From positions 1 through 44,519 of the forward strand of contig CAZNPV010000029.1 in NCBI GenBank assembly GCA_964575025.1: a DNA stretch of 44,519 bases, written 5' to 3'. The DNA is from JABMQB01 sp964575025 (GTDB lineage Bacteria; Bacteroidota; Bacteroidia; Bacteroidales; Prolixibacteraceae). This document shows positions 41,270 through 44,519 of the stretch, piece after piece (within the stretch, counting starts at the first letter, position 1; each line of letters begins with the position of its first letter). A program made the translations under genes and the position numbers. The notes under the pieces are model-generated. The model made no database searches. It was not told where the DNA came from and saw nothing but the letters and a program-made list of their open reading frames with translations.

Positions 41270-41428
41270 TAGAGGCGGTCTGTTTCTTCGGGAGGATTCC
41301 CCACAACCGCTTTATCCCCATTCATTGCAACAGGCTGTTGCAACAATCCCGGATGGGTTTTCTCTAAGATCGTTCCATTCTGCATGGCTTTTGGCACACT
41401 GTGGACTATGATAAATTCGGATAGGCAT
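41266..41428 (-). pseudogene. Degraded ArsC-family (arsenate reductase/Spx-like) gene
   Basis: Two short frames on the minus strand together look like the two ends of an ArsC-family protein. From ATG 41428, frame one reads MPIRIYHSPQCAKSHA, matching the N-terminal active-site pattern IYHxPxCxKS. In the +1 frame, ending at TAA 41268-41266, the sequence HPGLLQQPVAMNGDKAVVG and then NPPEETDRLY matches the C-terminal consensus (NPxLIxRPIVxxGxKAVxGxPxE). The middle of the protein (about 65 residues in intact homologues) is missing, and the frames are offset by one base. It overlaps the ppk1 3' end by 23 bases. I read this as a relic; a chance resemblance is possible but unlikely for both ends. Confidence 0.55.
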
Positions 41429-43484
41429 GTTTTGTGATTTCTTTGATGTATTTATAATAATCTTCCTGCGCGCGATAGGTATTGTTTGAATCTCCCCTGT
41501 TATAATGGTTTTTCATTTTTGGGTCCAGTATGCGGGCTTTGGAGTTGTCGTTGAGTTGAATTTCCAACATGGTTTTCAGTTCAGCCTGAATCTCCGGGTC
41601 ATAAACCGGGCATGCCACTTCAATTCTCCGGTTCAGGTTCCTTGGCATCCAGTCGGCCGATGAAATGTAATATTTTTCGTCTCCGTCGTTGCCGAAGAGG
41701 AAAATCCTCGAATGTTCCAGGTATTTATCCACAATGCTTATGGCATGAATACGCTTGCCCAATCCATCCGGTCCGGTTTTCATTCCGTAGATTCCTCTGA
41801 CGATCAGCTCTGTTTTTACACCGGCTTTTCCGGCTTTGTAGAGGATGTTCATCATCCCGGGATCGATCAGGCTGTTCATTTTTAGGATCATCCATGCTTC
41901 TTTGCCTTCTTTTGCCAGTCTGATCTCATTCTGAATCCCTTCCGTAAAGGCATCTCTCATCTGAAACGGACTTGTTATCAAGTGTTTATAGTTGAAGCTC
42001 TTGTAGTTATGTTTAAAGAAGTCAAACATATCGGCTACTTCATCGGCAATTCTGGGGTCTGAAGTCAGCAATCCGTCATCGGCATACACCCGGGCGGTAT
42101 CTTCGTGGAAATTGCCGGTGCCTACATAGGCGTAGTTTTTTAATCCGTCTTCCTCCAGGCGCTGTATCCAGGTTAATTTACAGTGTACTTTAAGGCCGGC
42201 TATTCCGTTGATTACCTGGGCTCCTTCCTCCTGTAGTTTGTTTGACCATTCAATGTTGGCTTCTTCATCAAAGCGGGCCTGCAATTCGATCATCACAATC
42301 ACATTTTTCCCGTTCCGTATGGCATTCAGCAGGGTATTCACTACTTTGGAATACCGGGCCACCCGGTAGATGGTTATCCCGATCTGTTTAACCTGTGGAT
42401 CAATGGCTGCCTCCCGGAGCAGGTCGATAAAATGAGCAAAGGTCTGATACGGGTAATGCAGCATTACATCTTTTTTTCGTATGACTTTGAGGATACTGGT
42501 GTTTGGACGCAGGTCCCAATGCCGCAGGCCGGGCTGTTTGGCATAGTAATGATGGGGTTTGCCAATCTCCGGAAAATCCATAAAATCTTTATGGTTGTGG
42601 TATCTTCCGCCGGGAATCCCGTTTTCATTTTTATCGAGCTTCATTTTCTTCATCAGGAATTTCAACAGATCCCTCGGAATATCACGGTCGTAGAGCAGTC
42701 GTACCGGCCGTCCTTTTTTTCTTTTTTTAAGGCTGGCTTCCATCTTCTCCATGAAACTTTTGGATATATCGTCATCAATATCCAGTTCAGCGTCCCGGGT
42801 AAGCTTTATAGTATAGGCTTCATACATATTGTAATCAAAGATGCAATAGAGTTCATCCAGACAGTACCGGATTACATCGTCCAGCATTATCACAAATTGT
42901 TTATCTCCTTCCGGAGGAAGGACCAGGAACCGTTTTACCGATCTGCTGGGTATTCTGATCAGTGAATAGGCAAATTCTGGGCTGTCGGACATTGATAATT
43001 TGACGGCCAGGTATACCGACCGGTCACGCAGATAGGGGAACTTCATGTCTTCTGAAAGCATGATCGGGACCAGGTTCGGAAAGACGATCTCGTGAAAGTA
43101 ACGGCGTACTGCTTTGCCCTGGGATGTAGTCAGATCTTTTTCATTGATCAGGAATATATGGTCTTTCCGCAATTCATCCAGAATATTTTTGAAGATCTCC
43201 TGTACTTTTGTTTGCTGGGCCATCACAATGTCGAGGATGTTATCATACAGTTCCGAAGGAGTGATCTCCCCCAGGAGGTTTTCTTCATCTTCACCATAGC
43301 TTACCATTCTACGGACATTGGCCACCCGAACCCTGAAAAATTCATCCAGGTTATTGGAAAAAATACCGATAAACCGTATTCTTTCAAACAAAGGGGTATT
43401 TGGATCCTGGGCTTCCTGAAGGACCCGTTCATTAAACGAAAGCCAACTTATTTCCCTGTTATTGAATTTTTTCTTCAGATCCAT
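41406..43484 (-). CDS. ppk1: Polyphosphate kinase 1
   Basis: A 692-residue PPK1, which makes inorganic polyphosphate from ATP. The N-terminal domain opens FNNREISWLSFNERVLQEAQDPNTPLFERIRFIGIFSNNLDEFFRVRV, the family hallmark. The first catalytic His is in GLKVHCKLTW, near the middle of the protein, and the second phospholipase-D-like His is in HSRIFLF before SSADWMPRNLNRRIEVACPV. GTGNFHEDTARVY is also conserved. It follows prfB by 53 bases on the same strand. Its product could be bound by the CHAD-domain protein elsewhere in the window. Confidence 0.95.
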   Translation of the reverse strand: MDLKKKFNNREISWLSFNERVLQEAQDPNTPLFERIRFIGIFSNNLDEFFRVRVANVRRMVSYGEDEENLLGEITPSELYDNILDIVMAQQTKVQEIFKNILDELRKDHIFLINEKDLTTSQGKAVRRYFHEIVFPNLVPIMLSEDMKFPYLRDRSVYLAVKLSMSDSPEFAYSLIRIPSRSVKRFLVLPPEGDKQFVIMLDDVIRYCLDELYCIFDYNMYEAYTIKLTRDAELDIDDDISKSFMEKMEASLKKRKKGRPVRLLYDRDIPRDLLKFLMKKMKLDKNENGIPGGRYHNHKDFMDFPEIGKPHHYYAKQPGLRHWDLRPNTSILKVIRKKDVMLHYPYQTFAHFIDLLREAAIDPQVKQIGITIYRVARYSKVVNTLLNAIRNGKNVIVMIELQARFDEEANIEWSNKLQEEGAQVINGIAGLKVHCKLTWIQRLEEDGLKNYAYVGTGNFHEDTARVYADDGLLTSDPRIADEVADMFDFFKHNYKSFNYKHLITSPFQMRDAFTEGIQNEIRLAKEGKEAWMILKMNSLIDPGMMNILYKAGKAGVKTELIVRGIYGMKTGPDGLGKRIHAISIVDKYLEHSRIFLFGNDGDEKYYISSADWMPRNLNRRIEVACPVYDPEIQAELKTMLEIQLNDNSKARILDPKMKNHYNRGDSNNTYRAQEDYYKYIKEITKHAYPNLS

Positions 43485-43537
43485 GGTCGTTGTTTGTGAT
43501 TATACATCAAAAGTCCGTAGTGTGTTTGATACCCGGT

Positions 43538-44519
43538 TTACTCTCCCCCGAATTCCATCAGGTACGCTTTGATGAACCCATTCAGGTCGCCATCAAGAAC
43601 GGCCTGTACATTTCCGGTTTCATAGCCTGTACGGTGGTCTTTCACCATTTTATAGGGTTGCAGTACGTAGGAACGTATTTGCGAACCCCACTCAATTTTT
43701 TTCTTTTGTGATTCGATCTCCATTGTTTTTTCCCGGCGTTTCCGGAGTTCTCTTTCATAGAGCTGGGATTTCAGTATGCGGAGGGCATTTTCCTTGTTCA
43801 TGTGCTGTGAACGGCTTTCGGTATTTTCGATAATGATCCCGGAAGGGGCATGCCTCAAACGGACCCCGGTTTCCACTTTATTGACGTTTTGCCCGCCGGC
43901 TCCGCCGCTGCGGAAGGTATCCCAGGTAATATCGCCAGGATTCACTTCGATCTGAATGGTATCGTCAATAAGGGGTGCTACATAGACCGATGTGAAGGAG
44001 GTCATCCGTTTGTTCTGGGCATTGAAGGGGGAAAGCCTGACCAGCCGGTGTACTCCGTTTTCACTTTTTAAATTCCCATAGGCATACGTACCCTCAATTT
44101 CAACGGTGCAGCTTTTCACGCCTGTTTCGTCTCCCGGCTGGGAATCCATGATCTTTAGCTTGTAGTTGTTTTTTTCGGCCCACCGGGAGTAGATACGCAA
44201 CAGCATTTCGGCCCAGTCGTTGCTTTCGGTGCCCCCGGCACCGGCATTGATCTTCAGTATGGCACCCAACCGGTCCTCCTCATTGCGCAGCATGTTTTTG
44301 GCTTCCAGCTCTTCCACCTTGCTGAGGGTTTCAGCAAAGGCCTGATCCACTTCCTCTTCGGTGGCTTCGCCCTCTTCGTAAAACTCGTACAAAACCAGAA
44401 AATCCTCAATCAACCGGTCTACCTCCTCAAAACCATCGGTCCACACTTTGATCGACTGGATGGTTTTCATCTGTTTCTCTGCTTCTTTGGGATCGTCCCA
44501 GAATGCCGGATCCCGGGTT
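43538..44519 (-). CDS. prfB: Peptide chain release factor 2 (5' end outside window)
   Basis: The frame is open to the window edge; upstream of the internal ATG at 44470 it continues with TRDPAFWDDPKEAEKQ, which is RF2 sequence, so the gene extends beyond the window. Class I release factor features are the tripeptide SPF (in RLVRLSPFNAQNKR), which reads UAA/UGA, and GGQ (in SGGAGGQNVNKVE), which triggers peptide release. The programmed frameshift site found in many prfB genes would lie near codon 25 and is not visible. ppk1 follows on the same strand. Confidence 0.93.
   Translation of the reverse strand, partial: TRDPAFWDDPKEAEKQMKTIQSIKVWTDGFEEVDRLIEDFLVLYEFYEEGEATEEEVDQAFAETLSKVEELEAKNMLRNEEDRLGAILKINAGAGGTESNDWAEMLLRIYSRWAEKNNYKLKIMDSQPGDETGVKSCTVEIEGTYAYGNLKSENGVHRLVRLSPFNAQNKRMTSFTSVYVAPLIDDTIQIEVNPGDITWDTFRSGGAGGQNVNKVETGVRLRHAPSGIIIENTESRSQHMNKENALRILKSQLYERELRKRREKTMEIESQKKKIEWGSQIRSYVLQPYKMVKDHRTGYETGNVQAVLDGDLNGFIKAYLMEFGGE

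Noticed and set aside
41325..41343. Perfect palindrome TTGCAACAGGCTGTTGCAA as an operator
   Set aside because: It lies between convergent gene ends and within the LLQQPVA-coding part of the ArsC relic, so it is more simply explained as coding remnant.
1..44519. Prophage, insertion sequence, CRISPR array or toxin-antitoxin module
   Set aside because: No transposase, integrase, Cas protein, phage structural gene or regular short repeat-spacer pattern was found on either strand.

Overview
The window looks like chromosomal DNA of a member of the Bacteroidota, probably of the Bacteroidales/Marinilabiliales type; I cannot resolve the genus. Four things point there. SecD and SecF are fused into one gene. 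Several proteins are Bacteroidota-typical: a GIN-domain (DUF2807) protein, a DUF5916 protein, a Big_5 lipoprotein and a DUF7033 deacetylase. Ribosomal protein S16 carries a long C-terminal extension. Many genes are preceded by the Bacteroidota promoter form (-33 TTTG, -7 TAnnTTTG) rather than by sigma70-like boxes. Coding density is high and no stretch without a gene exceeds 300 bases. I see no prophage, insertion sequence, CRISPR array or rRNA.

Layout, left. 1-5.4 kb (+): the tail of an inositol monophosphatase-family gene, an SDR epimerase, a DUF2797 protein, then lysA, a GT4 glycosyltransferase and a Sua5/YrdC gene. 5.4-8.3 kb: a GIN-domain secreted protein, a hotdog thioesterase, and the rpsP-rimM pair on the minus strand. 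8.5-12.6 kb: a lipoprotein, then a minus-strand operon TPR protein > EamA transporter > ruvC. 12.8-18.2 kb: lipA-lipB (lipoate synthesis), then a CHAD protein, a TetR regulator and RNase R on the minus strand.

Middle. 18.4-25.3 kb (+): a Big_5 lipoprotein, a membrane-anchored coiled-coil protein, a TolC-family protein and a DUF5916 outer-membrane protein. 25.4-31.9 kb (+): a small membrane protein, secDF, then a likely operon tatA > Na+/Ca2+ exchanger > lolD-type ATPase > trmN6.

Right. 31.9-38.7 kb (-): the most interesting block, a tightly packed run of radC, two polysaccharide deacetylase-like proteins, two GNAT/FemAB-like acyltransferases, an acyl carrier protein and a free-standing adenylation enzyme. 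I infer a system that exposes an amino group on a sugar and caps it with a carrier-bound acyl or aminoacyl group. 38.8-40.3 kb (-): rpsT, tRNA-Glu and oxyR. 40.5-44.5 kb: a lipoprotein (+), then ppk1 and the 3' part of prfB (-). In the gap between the lipoprotein and ppk1 lies what reads as a degraded arsenate-reductase-family (ArsC) gene, split over two frames.

Functional threads are envelope biogenesis and export (SecDF, TatA, LolD, TolC, deacetylase/acyltransferase cluster), translation (S16, RimM, S20, tRNA-Glu, RF2, TsaC, TrmN6), lipoate synthesis, and stress or polyphosphate functions (OxyR, PPK1, CHAD protein). Family assignments rest on motifs read by eye; no database search was run.
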